From Mycolicibacterium sp. BiH015 (GTDB lineage: Bacteria; Actinomycetota; Actinomycetes; Mycobacteriales; Mycobacteriaceae), in the NCBI RefSeq assembly GCF_027706845.1, contig NZ_JAQGCZ010000007.1:1-64000 (forward strand): DNA of 64,000 nucleotides, written 5' to 3'. Shown here one piece after another: positions 1-8,275 of this stretch (position 1 is its first letter; each line of letters starts with the position of its first letter). Both the position numbers and the translations under genes were made by a program. Below the pieces are notes generated by a model. The model was given only the letters and a program-made list of their open reading frames with translations. It made no database searches and was not told the origin of the DNA.

Positions 1-77
1 GAAACAGGCGCTGACGACTCGGCCGAGGGACGAGGCCGACAAGGAAGAAACAGGCGCTGACGACTCGGCCGAGGGAC
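1..77. repeat. 31-bp direct repeat, two copies, 46-bp period
   Basis: Bases 1-31 recur exactly at 47-77, separated by a 15-base spacer. The array may extend left of the window. The period is not a multiple of three, so the copies would be read in different frames if they lie in a coding region. Confidence 0.85.
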
Positions 78-94
78 AGCGAACATCGGGGTGA
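2..94 (+). CDS. Possible 3' end of an upstream gene (partial)
   Basis: The frame beginning at base 2 is open for 30 codons and stops with TGA at 92-94. It would encode a short acidic, polar tail ending in RTSG, spanning both copies of the 31-bp repeat. The repeat is read in two different frames here, so the tail is not a peptide repeat. No family is recognisable from 30 residues, and the region could equally be non-coding sequence upstream of zwf. Confidence 0.25.
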   Translation, partial: KQALTTRPRDEADKEETGADDSAEGQRTSG

Positions 95-157
95 TTCCGT
101 ACGGTTCGTTCGCGGCATGGAGTGCGCCGACGCGGCACAGGTGACAGCATTTCCCCG

Positions 158-1666
158 GTGACCACAAGGACGCCCCAGACGATCTCGTATCCGGCACCCG
201 GCGCTCGGCCCTACCGCAGGGACGAGGAACCGTTGGCGCCCCACGTCATCGTGCTGTTCGGTGCGACGGGTGATCTTGCGAAGCGCAAACTGATTCCAGG
301 TATGGCCTACCTGGACCAGTCCGAACTGGCCCCGCACATCCAGGTCGTCGGGACCTCGCTGGAGGACCTCACCGACGACGAGTTCCGCGCCCTGGCCAAG
401 GAGTCCATCGACAAGTACGGCACCCACAAGCTCACCGATGAGCAGTGGGAGAACTTCGCGAAGATCCTGACCTACGTGCCGCAGGGCGCGGGACCCGAGG
501 CGCTGGCCAGTGCGGTGGCGGAGGCGGAGCAGCGGCTCACCGTCGACGACACCACGGAAGTCCATCGCCTGCACTATCTGTCGGTGCCCCCGAAAGCGGC
601 GCGTGCGGTGATCACGATGCTGCGCGACGCCGATCTCGTGACGCGTTCGCGGGTGGTGATGGAGAAACCGTTCGGCACCGATTTGGCCAGCGCCGTCGCG
701 CTGAACAACTTCGTACACCAGACGTTCCGGGAGCGGCAGATCTTCCGGATCGACCACTTCCTCGGCAAGGAGGCGGCGCAGAACATCCTGGCGTTCCGCT
801 TCGCCAACGGTCTTTTCGAGCCGATCTGGAACCGCAACTTCATCGACCACATACAGATCGACATCCCCGAGACGCTTGGCCTCGACGAACGGGCCAATTT
901 CTACGAAAGCACCGGCGCCTACAAGGACATGGTCGTCACCCACCTTTTCCAGGTGATGGCGTTCGTCGTGATGGAACCGCCCACTGCGCTGGAGCCCAGG
1001 GCGATCAGCGAGGAGAAGAACAAGGTGTTCCGCTCCATGCTGCCGATCGAAAGTCGTGACGTGGTGCGCGGGCAGTTCGTCGGCTACCGCGAACTGGACG
1101 GCGTGGCAAGGGATTCCGATACAGAGACGTTCATCGCGCTGAAGGTCGGCATCGACAACTGGCGCTGGGCGGGGGTGCCGATCTATCTGCGTACCGGCAA
1201 GCAGATGGCCGAGGGCATGCGCATCATCTCGATCGCCTTCAAGGAGGCCCCGCGCACCATGTTCCCTTCCGGGTCGGGCGTCGGCTCGCAGGGGCCCGAC
1301 CATCTGACCTTCGATCTCGCCGACGCCTCGAAGGTCTCGCTGTCGTTCTACGGCAAACGGCCCGGACCGGGAATGAAGCTGGAGAAGATGTCGATGCAGT
1401 TCTCCACCCAGGAGACCGAGCAGCTCGGCGACGTGCTCGAAGCCTACGAACGCCTGATCCTCGACGCCATGCGCGGTGACCACACGCTGTTCACCACCGC
1501 CCAGGGCATCGAATCCCTGTGGGAGCGTTCGATGGACCTGCTGGACGACCCACCCGCGGTGAAGAGCTACCAGCCGGGAACCTGGGGGCCCAACTCCATC
1601 CACCAGTTGATCGCCCCGAATGCCTGGCGGCTGCCGTTCGAGCGAGCCTGGCGGGAGAAGAAGTAG
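158..1666 (+). CDS. zwf: Glucose-6-phosphate dehydrogenase
   Basis: This enzyme oxidises glucose 6-phosphate to 6-phosphogluconolactone, the entry step of the oxidative pentose phosphate pathway, in the cytosol. The nucleotide-binding motif GATGDLAKRK is at about residues 35-44 and the substrate and catalytic block RIDHFLGKE at about 197-205; both are intact. The 502-residue length is normal for the family. I start it at the GTG at 158, but the frame is open back to 122, so a start up to 12 codons earlier is possible. Its stop lies 3 bases from the stop of the facing glycosyltransferase gene, so the two converge. Mycobacteria often carry a second zwf near tkt/tal/opcA; I cannot say whether this is the main copy. 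Confidence 0.93.
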   Translation: MTTRTPQTISYPAPGARPYRRDEEPLAPHVIVLFGATGDLAKRKLIPGMAYLDQSELAPHIQVVGTSLEDLTDDEFRALAKESIDKYGTHKLTDEQWENFAKILTYVPQGAGPEALASAVAEAEQRLTVDDTTEVHRLHYLSVPPKAARAVITMLRDADLVTRSRVVMEKPFGTDLASAVALNNFVHQTFRERQIFRIDHFLGKEAAQNILAFRFANGLFEPIWNRNFIDHIQIDIPETLGLDERANFYESTGAYKDMVVTHLFQVMAFVVMEPPTALEPRAISEEKNKVFRSMLPIESRDVVRGQFVGYRELDGVARDSDTETFIALKVGIDNWRWAGVPIYLRTGKQMAEGMRIISIAFKEAPRTMFPSGSGVGSQGPDHLTFDLADASKVSLSFYGKRPGPGMKLEKMSMQFSTQETEQLGDVLEAYERLILDAMRGDHTLFTTAQGIESLWERSMDLLDDPPAVKSYQPGTWGPNSIHQLIAPNAWRLPFERAWREKK

Positions 1667-1669
1667 GCG

Positions 1670-2902
1670 CTACCGGTCCGGCAGCGGGCGCTCCTCGATC
1701 GGCCGTCTCGGCTGCGGCCTGCGCACTGCGCGTTTTGCCCCCAGGTACACCTGAGCCGTGTCCGCGGCCACCGTGTCCCAGGCGAAGTCGGAGGTCAGGC
1801 GGTCCCGCGCCGCGATCGCCCGCTGCTGTGCGGCGGCGGGGGAGTCGAGCACCGTGCGCACCGCATCGGCCAGAGCGCCGATGTTGCTCGGCGGGTGGGA
1901 GATGCCCGTCACGCCGTCGATGACGGCCTCGCCGAGCCCACCTGCGGTCGAGGTGACCAAAGGCGTGCCGGTGGCCGCGGCTTCCAGCGCGACGATCCCG
2001 AACGGCTCGTAGTGCGACGGCAGCACAGCCACGTCAGCGCGGTGCAGATGCTCGAGCAGTTGCGAGTGGTCAACCCGGCCAACGAAATTGGTCGCTTTGA
2101 GCACCTTGTGCTTGCGCGCCTGCTCACGCAGAAAATCCAGTTGCGTTCCGTCGCCCGCGATCGTCAAGGTGGTGCCGGGATGGGTACGCCGGATTCTGGG
2201 GAGGGCGGCGATCGCGTCGTGCACACCCTTCTCGTACTCGAGGCGGCCGAAGTACAGCAGCTCGGCGGGCCCCGAATGCTTCCGCCTGTGAGCAAACGGC
2301 CAACCCTCGGTGTCGATGCCGTTCGGAATCACGGTGATCTCGGAGAGCTCCGGTCCGAACAGAGTGCTGATCTCGTCGCGCATGGACGCCGAGCACGTGA
2401 TCAACGAATCAGAATCATGCACCAGCCACGACTCCAACGCGTGCACCTGACGGCTCACCGCACCGGAGACCCAGCCCGAATGGCGACCAGCCTCGGTGGC
2501 GTGGATGGTGGAAACCAATGGGACATCGAAGAATTGGGCCAACGCGACGGCGGGCTGGGCGACGAGCCAGTCGTGTGCGTGCACGATGTCGGGGTGCCAG
2601 TCGGCAAGCACGAGTCCGGCGCGGATCATCGCGTGGCCCATCGCGAGCGTCCACGCCATCATGTCTGTGCCGAAGGTGAACTCGTGCGGATCCTCGGCCG
2701 CCGCGATCACCCGCACGCCCTCGTGGATCTCGTCGGTGGTCGGATGCGTCTGCGGATCGGTGGCGGTGGGACGGCGGCTGAGCACGACGACCTCGTGGCC
2801 CGCCATCGCGAGTTCGGTCGCCAGGTGGTGGACGTGGCGGCCGAGCCCGCCGATGACCACCGGCGGGTACTCCCAAGACACCAGAAGAACTTTCAGCTTC
2901 AC
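1670..2902 (-). CDS. Glycosyltransferase family 4, MGLP/alpha-glucan elongation (Rv3032-like)
   Basis: A GT-B glycosyltransferase of 410 residues, the same length class as M. tuberculosis Rv3032 (about 414). Rv3032 is known to elongate the alpha-1,4-glucan chain of methylglucose lipopolysaccharides and to contribute to glycogen. The N-terminal donor/acceptor loop is visible (WEYPPVVIGGLGRHV, near residue 10), and so is the E-x7-E signature in HYEPFGIVALE (about residues 296-306). The GTG start at 2902 overlaps the upstream stop by a GTGA tetranucleotide, so it is translationally coupled to the GH57 gene. It is the last gene of a three-gene reverse-strand operon. It is often annotated as glycogen synthase. 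The MGLP role is taken from the orthologue and the neighbours. Confidence 0.88.
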   Translation of the reverse strand: MKLKVLLVSWEYPPVVIGGLGRHVHHLATELAMAGHEVVVLSRRPTATDPQTHPTTDEIHEGVRVIAAAEDPHEFTFGTDMMAWTLAMGHAMIRAGLVLADWHPDIVHAHDWLVAQPAVALAQFFDVPLVSTIHATEAGRHSGWVSGAVSRQVHALESWLVHDSDSLITCSASMRDEISTLFGPELSEITVIPNGIDTEGWPFAHRRKHSGPAELLYFGRLEYEKGVHDAIAALPRIRRTHPGTTLTIAGDGTQLDFLREQARKHKVLKATNFVGRVDHSQLLEHLHRADVAVLPSHYEPFGIVALEAAATGTPLVTSTAGGLGEAVIDGVTGISHPPSNIGALADAVRTVLDSPAAAQQRAIAARDRLTSDFAWDTVAADTAQVYLGAKRAVRRPQPRRPIEERPLPDR

Positions 2903-4467
2903 GGGGCGGGCAGCCTCCGTGCGTCGAGCGCGCCGAACAGTCCGTCGGCGCGGTTCCAGCCCTCTGCCAGCCGCTGCGCCTGTTCGTGGCGACCGGAGGC
3001 CACCGCCGCGCAGATCTCCCGCGTCGCGTGTGCGTGCAGATGTGCCCGGTAGCGCGCATAGTCGGCCGCCGAATCCTTGCTGACCATGAACGGCCAGTCG
3101 CTGGACACGGTCAGCAGTGTCTCGCGCAGAATCTGGTCGGCCACGAAATCCCTTGCCACGGGCGAACCCAACGATGCGTCGTGGGCGAGAGCCTTGTCGA
3201 CCGTGCTCAGCGCGGTCTCGACGACCTCGCTGTTGAGCTGCACCAGATCGGCGACTTTCCCGCCGGACCACACCTGCCAGTCTTTACCCGAACCCCAAGA
3301 GCTGGGCGGCAATTCGACAGGCGAGCCGATGTAGCCGTCCCTGATCGCGTCTGAGAGCGTGCCGACCCGGATCCCGGCGGCGGGCAGTGCGCGCAGCACG
3401 CGCTCCAGCCACAGCGGTCCCTCGTACCACCAATGACCGAACAACTCGGAGTCGAACGCAGCGACCACATGTGCGGGCCTGCCGATGCGCGCACTCTCTG
3501 CAGACAACCGCTGGCGGACCGTCTCCACGAAGTCGGCCACGTGGACGTCCACCGCGGCGTCGGCGCGCGCAGCGTCGTAGGGCGCCTTGTCGTCCGAGGG
3601 CACGTTGCGCCCGGTCACCCTCGCGGGTTTGAGGCCGGTGGCATGGTCGTAGGTGTGGAAGTCGCGGTAGGCGGCATGGCCGGGATAGCCGGACCTCGGA
3701 GACCACACGCGGTAGCTGACCTGCAGGTCGCGGCCGAACGCCACGACGTCGGAATCGGCGACCGGTCGTCCCAATGCGGTGTCACCCCGCAGTGAGGGCC
3801 CGTCCACCATGAAATGACTCACCCCTGCGGCGGCGTAGCCGGTTTCCATCCCAGGTGCGTACGCGCACTCGGGCGCCCAGATTCCGGTGGGGGTATGCGC
3901 GAACCGCGCCCTCGCGTCGGCGAGGCCCTCCCGCAACGCGAACTCGCGCAGCCGCGGATTCAGCAGCGGCTGGAAGGGGTGGGCAAGCGGCCCGCCCAGC
4001 AACTCGATGACCTCGCCGTCGAGCAGCTCGCGCACCAACGGGCTGGCTCCGTGCCGCCACAGCGTGTCGAACTCGCCGAGCTCGCGCTCGGCCTCGGCGT
4101 ACTCGCGGGACCCGAACTGCCGCAACGCGTTTGGTTCCGATGCCGGTGATGTGCCCGATGCGACGCGGGTAGACGCGGCCTCAAGCGCCCGCAGCTGCCA
4201 GTTGGCCAGCCAGTGATGCATGCCCTGAAGGCAGTACGGATCATCCAGTTGCGCAGCCACCACGGGGGTGATGCCGAGGGTGATCAGATGCCTGCGGTTC
4301 TCGGCGGCCAGTGTGCGCAGAACCCGGACCAGGGGGAGATAGGAGGCAGACCAGGACTGGTAGAGCCACTCCTCGCCCACCGGCCATCGTCCGTGATGCG
4401 CAAGCCACGGCAGGTGCGTATGCAGGACGAGGGTGAACAACCCGGGTACGGGCGGTGCTTCGCTCAC
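2899..4467 (-). CDS. GH57 alpha-1,4-glucan branching enzyme (Rv3031-like)
   Basis: A GH57/DUF1957 protein of 522 residues. The family transfers alpha-1,4-glucan segments to form alpha-1,6 branches. The N-terminal HTHLPW motif, the nucleophile block WAPECAYAPG (catalytic Glu near residue 195) and the acid/base block FDSELFGHWW (Asp near residue 338) are all present. I choose the GTG at 4467 because it overlaps the methyltransferase stop by GTGA and gives the length of the M. tuberculosis orthologue (about 526). The frame is open much further upstream, but that is shadow coding opposite the methyltransferase. The context of methyltransferase, branching enzyme and glycosyltransferase matches the MGLP locus. 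Confidence 0.88.
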   Translation of the reverse strand: MSEAPPVPGLFTLVLHTHLPWLAHHGRWPVGEEWLYQSWSASYLPLVRVLRTLAAENRRHLITLGITPVVAAQLDDPYCLQGMHHWLANWQLRALEAASTRVASGTSPASEPNALRQFGSREYAEAERELGEFDTLWRHGASPLVRELLDGEVIELLGGPLAHPFQPLLNPRLREFALREGLADARARFAHTPTGIWAPECAYAPGMETGYAAAGVSHFMVDGPSLRGDTALGRPVADSDVVAFGRDLQVSYRVWSPRSGYPGHAAYRDFHTYDHATGLKPARVTGRNVPSDDKAPYDAARADAAVDVHVADFVETVRQRLSAESARIGRPAHVVAAFDSELFGHWWYEGPLWLERVLRALPAAGIRVGTLSDAIRDGYIGSPVELPPSSWGSGKDWQVWSGGKVADLVQLNSEVVETALSTVDKALAHDASLGSPVARDFVADQILRETLLTVSSDWPFMVSKDSAADYARYRAHLHAHATREICAAVASGRHEQAQRLAEGWNRADGLFGALDARRLPAP

Positions 4468-5249
4468 GCGCGTACCGCGATCGCGACCAGGTCGAGGCTG
4501 TCGTCGATGTTCCGCTGCGACGCCGGTGTCAGATCGAAATCGTCGATCGTGACTGCCTCCACGTCGGCGAGCAGCTGCGCGGGCCAGGGCGCGTCGGCCA
4601 GCGCGCGAGCGATCTGCGCTTCGATGATCGAGCCCCCGTGCCGGGTGTCCATTTCCGCCAGACGGGCGCCATGGAAGACGCCGTAGAGCGCTTCGATCTC
4701 GAATCCGGCGGATTCGAGGAGCTCCGTCATCTCTGCGGCGTTGAGCTCCCGCGTGTGGAACGGATTGACGGGAGTGTCGCGGCCCGGCGAGAAGGTGATT
4801 CGGTTCGGTGTCGACATCAGCAGCACACCGCCGGAGCGCAGCACCCGCGCGCATTCGGAGACGAACTGGCCCTGGTCCCACAGGTGCTCGATCACCTGGA
4901 AGTTGACGACGACATCGACCGAGCCGTCCGGTATCGGCAAATTCGCCAGATTGCCATGTCGCATGTCGACCCGGGGGTATCTGGTGCGGACGTGCGCCAC
5001 CGCGGATTCGTCGTAATCCAGGCCGATGACGCCGGTGGCAACCTCGGCGATCAGGTCGGCGCCGTAGCCCTCCCCGCACCCGGCTTCCAGCACGTCGCGG
5101 TCGCGGCAGCGCTCCAGTAGCCGGCGGTACACCACCTCGTGGCGGCGAAACCAGTAGTTCTCCTCGGCCAAGCCGGGCACGGTCCGCTCACCGGTCAACG
5201 CCATGGGGGTGTCGTCCCCACGCGTGCCGTTGCTCACAGTTGCGCTCAT
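4464..5249 (-). CDS. SAM-dependent methyltransferase (Rv3030-like, MGLP locus)
   Basis: A class I SAM-dependent methyltransferase of 261 residues. Motif I (VLEAGCGEGYG) is near residue 55, followed by the acidic post-I strand (GLDYDES), and FQVIEHLW is a typical motif found in methyltransferase_11 proteins. It is the first gene of the three-gene operon with the GH57 and glycosyltransferase genes. The orthologous M. tuberculosis cluster is linked to MGLP, whose glucose units are O-methylated, so a sugar O-methyltransferase role is likely but inferred. A TAGCCT hexamer 8 bases before the ATG suggests a leaderless transcript. Confidence 0.82.
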   Translation of the reverse strand: MSATVSNGTRGDDTPMALTGERTVPGLAEENYWFRRHEVVYRRLLERCRDRDVLEAGCGEGYGADLIAEVATGVIGLDYDESAVAHVRTRYPRVDMRHGNLANLPIPDGSVDVVVNFQVIEHLWDQGQFVSECARVLRSGGVLLMSTPNRITFSPGRDTPVNPFHTRELNAAEMTELLESAGFEIEALYGVFHGARLAEMDTRHGGSIIEAQIARALADAPWPAQLLADVEAVTIDDFDLTPASQRNIDDSLDLVAIAVRA

Positions 5250-5257
5250 TGGAAGGC

Positions 5258-5263
5258 AGGCTA
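5258..5263 (-). promoter_or_regulatory. -10 hexamer for the MGLP operon (leaderless)
   Basis: On the minus strand this reads TAGCCT, and it lies 8 bases before the methyltransferase ATG at 5249. This fits transcription starting at or next to the start codon. Confidence 0.5.
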
Positions 5264-5358
5264 ACCCCTAACGGACAGATGACGAACTCTTCGCTTGTCA
5301 CGGGCGCCACAGCACGCAAACTTCGACCAGCTATGGTGTTTCTGCGAACCCCCGCAAG

Positions 5359-5375
5359 TTACCCACGGGTAATAT
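5359..5375 (+). promoter_or_regulatory. Palindromic operator overlapping a -10 element, upstream of etfB
   Basis: TTACCCACGGGTAA at 5359-5372 is a perfect inverted repeat (TTACCC/GGGTAA) around a 2-base centre. Its right half overlaps a TANNNT -10 element, TAATAT, at 5370-5375. Transcription from there would give a leader of roughly 60 bases before the etfB ATG at 5446. The geometry suits a repressor that blocks polymerase; the regulator is unknown. Confidence 0.5.
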
Positions 5376-5445
5376 GGGGGTGATTGCTTCAAACGTGGTA
5401 ATGCAGGCCGGTTGGCGGCCTCATCGAGGAGGACGAACCAGAGTC

Positions 5446-6240
5446 ATGACGAACATCGTGGTCCTGATCAAACAGGTTCCTGACACGTGGTCCGAGCGCA
5501 AGTTGTCGGAGGGTGACTGGACCCTCGACCGGGAAGCAGCGGACGCCGTGCTGGACGAGATCAACGAGCGCGCCGTTGAGGAGGCGCTGCTGATCAAGGA
5601 ACGAGAAGGTGATGCAGGCGGCACCGTCACGGTCCTGACCGCAGGTCCCGAGCGCGCCACCGAGGCCATCCGCAAGGCGCTGTCCATGGGGGCCGACAAG
5701 GCTGTTCACCTGGTCGACGAGGGCCTGCACGGCTCCGACATGGTGCAGACCGGCTGGGCCCTCGCCCGTGCGCTGGGCACCATCGAGGGCACCGAGCTGG
5801 TCATCGCGGGCAACGAGGCCACCGACGGCACCGGCGGCGCCGTGCCGGCGATCATCGCCGAGTACCTGGGTCTGCCGCAGCTGACCCATGTGCGCAAGCT
5901 GAGCGTCGAGAACGGCAAGGTCACCGCCGAGCGCGAGACCGATGACGGCGTGTTCACCCTCGAAGCGAGCCTGCCCGCCGTAGTGAGCGTGAACGAGAAG
6001 ATCAACGAGCCTCGCTTCCCGTCCTTCAAGGGCATCATGGCCGCCAAGAAGAAGGAAGTGACAAAGCTGACGCTCGCCGAAATCGGCGTCGAGGCCGACG
6101 AGGTCGGCGTAGCCAATGCCGGCTCCAAGGTGCTGTCGTCGACGCCGAAGCCGCCCAAGACCGCGGGCGAGAAGGTCACCGACGAGGGCGAGGGCGGCAA
6201 GAAGATCGCCGAGTACCTGGTCGGTCAAAAGATCATCTAG
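5446..6240 (+). CDS. etfB: Electron transfer flavoprotein beta subunit
   Basis: The beta subunit of ETF, the soluble carrier that takes electrons from acyl-CoA dehydrogenases and passes them to the membrane chain. The 264-residue length is normal. The N-terminus IVVLIKQVPDTW and the later GTGGAVPAIIAEYLG block are typical of the FixA/EtfB family. I place the start at the ATG at 5446, preceded by GAGGAGG at a good distance. The frame is open to 5374, but that extension has no family similarity. etfA follows after 40 bases, forming an etfBA operon (M. tuberculosis Rv3029c-Rv3028c). A palindrome overlapping the likely -10 element suggests regulation. Confidence 0.94.
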   Translation: MTNIVVLIKQVPDTWSERKLSEGDWTLDREAADAVLDEINERAVEEALLIKEREGDAGGTVTVLTAGPERATEAIRKALSMGADKAVHLVDEGLHGSDMVQTGWALARALGTIEGTELVIAGNEATDGTGGAVPAIIAEYLGLPQLTHVRKLSVENGKVTAERETDDGVFTLEASLPAVVSVNEKINEPRFPSFKGIMAAKKKEVTKLTLAEIGVEADEVGVANAGSKVLSSTPKPPKTAGEKVTDEGEGGKKIAEYLVGQKII

Positions 6241-6280
6241 CAGATCATTCCTTTCGGACCCCAGAAACGAGAGAAACCCC

Positions 6281-7237
6281 ATGGCTGAAGTACTTGTGCT
6301 CGTCGAGCACGCCGAAGGCGCGTTGAAGAAAGTCACCGCCGAACTGATCACCGCCGCCCGTGTCCTGGGCGAGCCCGCCGCCGTCGTCGTCGGCAAGCCC
6401 GGCACCGCCGAGGGCCTTGTCGACGGGCTGAAGTCCGCCGGCGCCGCCAAGATCTACGTCGCCGAGTCCGACGACGCAGAGAACTACCTGATCACCCCGT
6501 TCGTGGATGTGCTGGCCTCGCTGGCCGAATCTGCCGCCCCGGCCGGCGTTCTGCTCGCTTCCACCGCTGACGGTAAGGAGATCGCAGGACGCCTGGCCGC
6601 CCGCATCGGATCCGGCATTCTCAGCGACGTCGTCGAGGTAAAGGAAGGCGGCAAGGGCATTCACTCGATCTTCGGTGGCGCCTACACCGTCGAAGCCGAG
6701 GCCGTCGGCGACACCCCGGTCATCACCGTTCGTCCCGGCTCGATCGAAGCCGAGCCTGCCGACGGCGCCGGCGAGGTCGTCAACGTGGAGGTGCCCGCCG
6801 CCGCCGAGAACGCGACGAAGATCACGTCGCGTGAGCCCGCGGTCGCGGGCGACCGCCCGGAGCTGACCGAGGCGACTGTCGTCGTCTCCGGTGGCCGCGG
6901 CGTCGGTAGCGAGGAGAACTTCAAGATCGTCGAAGATCTCGCCGATTCCCTCGGTGGTGCGGTCGGTGCTTCGCGCGCGGCCGTCGACTCCGGCTACTAC
7001 CCGGGTCAGTTCCAGGTCGGCCAGACGGGCAAGACGGTGTCCCCGCAGCTCTACATCGCGCTGGGCATCTCCGGAGCCATCCAGCACCGGGCCGGCATGC
7101 AGACGTCCAAGACGATCATCGCGGTCAACAAGGACGAAGAGGCGCCGATCTTCGAGATCGCCGATCTCGGCATCGTCGGCGACCTCTTCAAGGTCACGCC
7201 GCAGCTGACCGACGCCGTCAAGGCGCGGAAGGGCTGA
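6281..7237 (+). CDS. etfA: Electron transfer flavoprotein alpha subunit
   Basis: The FAD-carrying alpha subunit of ETF, partner of the EtfB encoded just upstream. The protein has 318 residues. The C-terminal FAD-binding signature is clear from about residue 225: it contains GASRAAVDSGY, QVGQTGKTVSPQLY, GISGAIQH and IIAVNKDEEAPIFE in order. The start is the ATG at 6281, preceded by a purine-rich GAGAGAAA. A strong hairpin terminator follows the stop. In this family EtfAB serves fatty-acid beta-oxidation and related dehydrogenases. The dedicated membrane acceptor is not in this window. Confidence 0.95.
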   Translation: MAEVLVLVEHAEGALKKVTAELITAARVLGEPAAVVVGKPGTAEGLVDGLKSAGAAKIYVAESDDAENYLITPFVDVLASLAESAAPAGVLLASTADGKEIAGRLAARIGSGILSDVVEVKEGGKGIHSIFGGAYTVEAEAVGDTPVITVRPGSIEAEPADGAGEVVNVEVPAAAENATKITSREPAVAGDRPELTEATVVVSGGRGVGSEENFKIVEDLADSLGGAVGASRAAVDSGYYPGQFQVGQTGKTVSPQLYIALGISGAIQHRAGMQTSKTIIAVNKDEEAPIFEIADLGIVGDLFKVTPQLTDAVKARKG

Positions 7238-7258
7238 TTTCCGCAGCTCAAGCATCGC

Positions 7259-7319
7259 CAGTGGCCCCTGTCCCGCTCCGGGACAGGGGCCACTGTCTGT
7301 GTGCCTTTCGTTTTGTCGT
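7259..7319 (+). terminator. Intrinsic terminator after etfBA
   Basis: A perfect 17-bp stem (7259-7275 with 7279-7295) closes a 3-base CTC loop and is followed by a T-rich tract (7296-7315). It is one of the strongest simple terminators in the window. Confidence 0.85.
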
Positions 7320-7411
7320 GCTCAGCACGCCCCCCCAACCGTCACCCAGCGCTCACGAACACGTCACGTATCGATTGCCATTGCGCTGAACGCCTGCGCG
7401 ACCGTGCAGGC

Positions 7412-8275
7412 ATGAGCACTGCCTCTGTACTCATCCCAAGCGACACATCTGCCCCAGCCGACGATTCGACGCGACACCCGCGTTACGCGTTGTTGCTGTG
7501 CACCGACACCGATTCCATCGAAGCCGCACAGCGTCTCCGCCATGACGTCTTCACCTCCGAACCCGGCTTCGCGTTGCAGGACAGCAGCCAAGCCGGCAGC
7601 AGCACGGCCGGTCTGGACGCCGACCGGTTCGACGAGTACTGCGACCACCTCCTCGTGCGCGATGACGACACAGGTGAGCTCGTCGGCTGTTACCGCATGC
7701 TGCCTCCACCGGGAGCCATCGCCGCCGGCGGGCTCTACACCGCCACCGAGTTCGACGTGACCGCCCTGGATGCGCTGCGTCCGTCGCTGGTGGAGATGGG
7801 CCGCGCGGTGGTTCGTCACGATCACCGCAACGGAGCCGTCGTGCTGCTGATGTGGGCCGGCATCCTCGCCTACCTGGATCGGTGCGGATACGACTACGTC
7901 ACAGGTTGCGTCTCAGTACCCGTCGAGGACCCTCAGGGGCGCAGCGCGCCCGGCAGCCAACTGCGCGGCGTCCGCGATTTCGTCATGCGCCGTAATGCCG
8001 CCCCCGCCGAGTACACCGTGTACCCGCACCGGCCCGTGGTCGTCGACGGGCTCGGGCTCGACGACATCGAGCCGCCCGACAGGGTCACGGTGCCGCCGCT
8101 GATGCGTGGTTACCTTCGCCTGGGCGCGCAGATCTGCGGCGAACCTGCCCACGACCCGGACTTCGGGGTCGGCGACTTCCCGGCGCTGCTCGACAAGCGC
8201 CGTGCCGACGTCCGGTACCTGAAACGGCTGCGGTCGGTGGGTGCCGCGGCGGATGCGGTCGGATCACGTTCATGA
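7412..8275 (+). CDS. GNAT-fold N-acyltransferase, OlsB-like (Rv3027c-like)
   Basis: A GNAT-related acyltransferase of 287 residues, similar to the hemolysin/OlsB group that N-acylates amino acids such as ornithine with 3-hydroxyacyl-ACP. Family-like blocks are AQRLRHDVFTSEPG near residue 38, DEYCDHLLV near 70, VGCYRML near 85 and EMGRAVV near 130. The ATG at 7412 is chosen; the open frame runs further upstream through the etfA terminator and so cannot be real. The stop overlaps the ATG of the next gene, a PlsC-type acyltransferase, by 4 bases. An OlsB-OlsA pair would make ornithine lipid, but the acyl acceptor cannot be read from sequence. Confidence 0.75.
   Translation: MSTASVLIPSDTSAPADDSTRHPRYALLLCTDTDSIEAAQRLRHDVFTSEPGFALQDSSQAGSSTAGLDADRFDEYCDHLLVRDDDTGELVGCYRMLPPPGAIAAGGLYTATEFDVTALDALRPSLVEMGRAVVRHDHRNGAVVLLMWAGILAYLDRCGYDYVTGCVSVPVEDPQGRSAPGSQLRGVRDFVMRRNAAPAEYTVYPHRPVVVDGLGLDDIEPPDRVTVPPLMRGYLRLGAQICGEPAHDPDFGVGDFPALLDKRRADVRYLKRLRSVGAAADAVGSRS

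Noticed and set aside
5389..7255. Two long minus-strand frames opposite etfB and etfA
   Set aside because: They are low-complexity translations of the complement of conserved flavoprotein genes.
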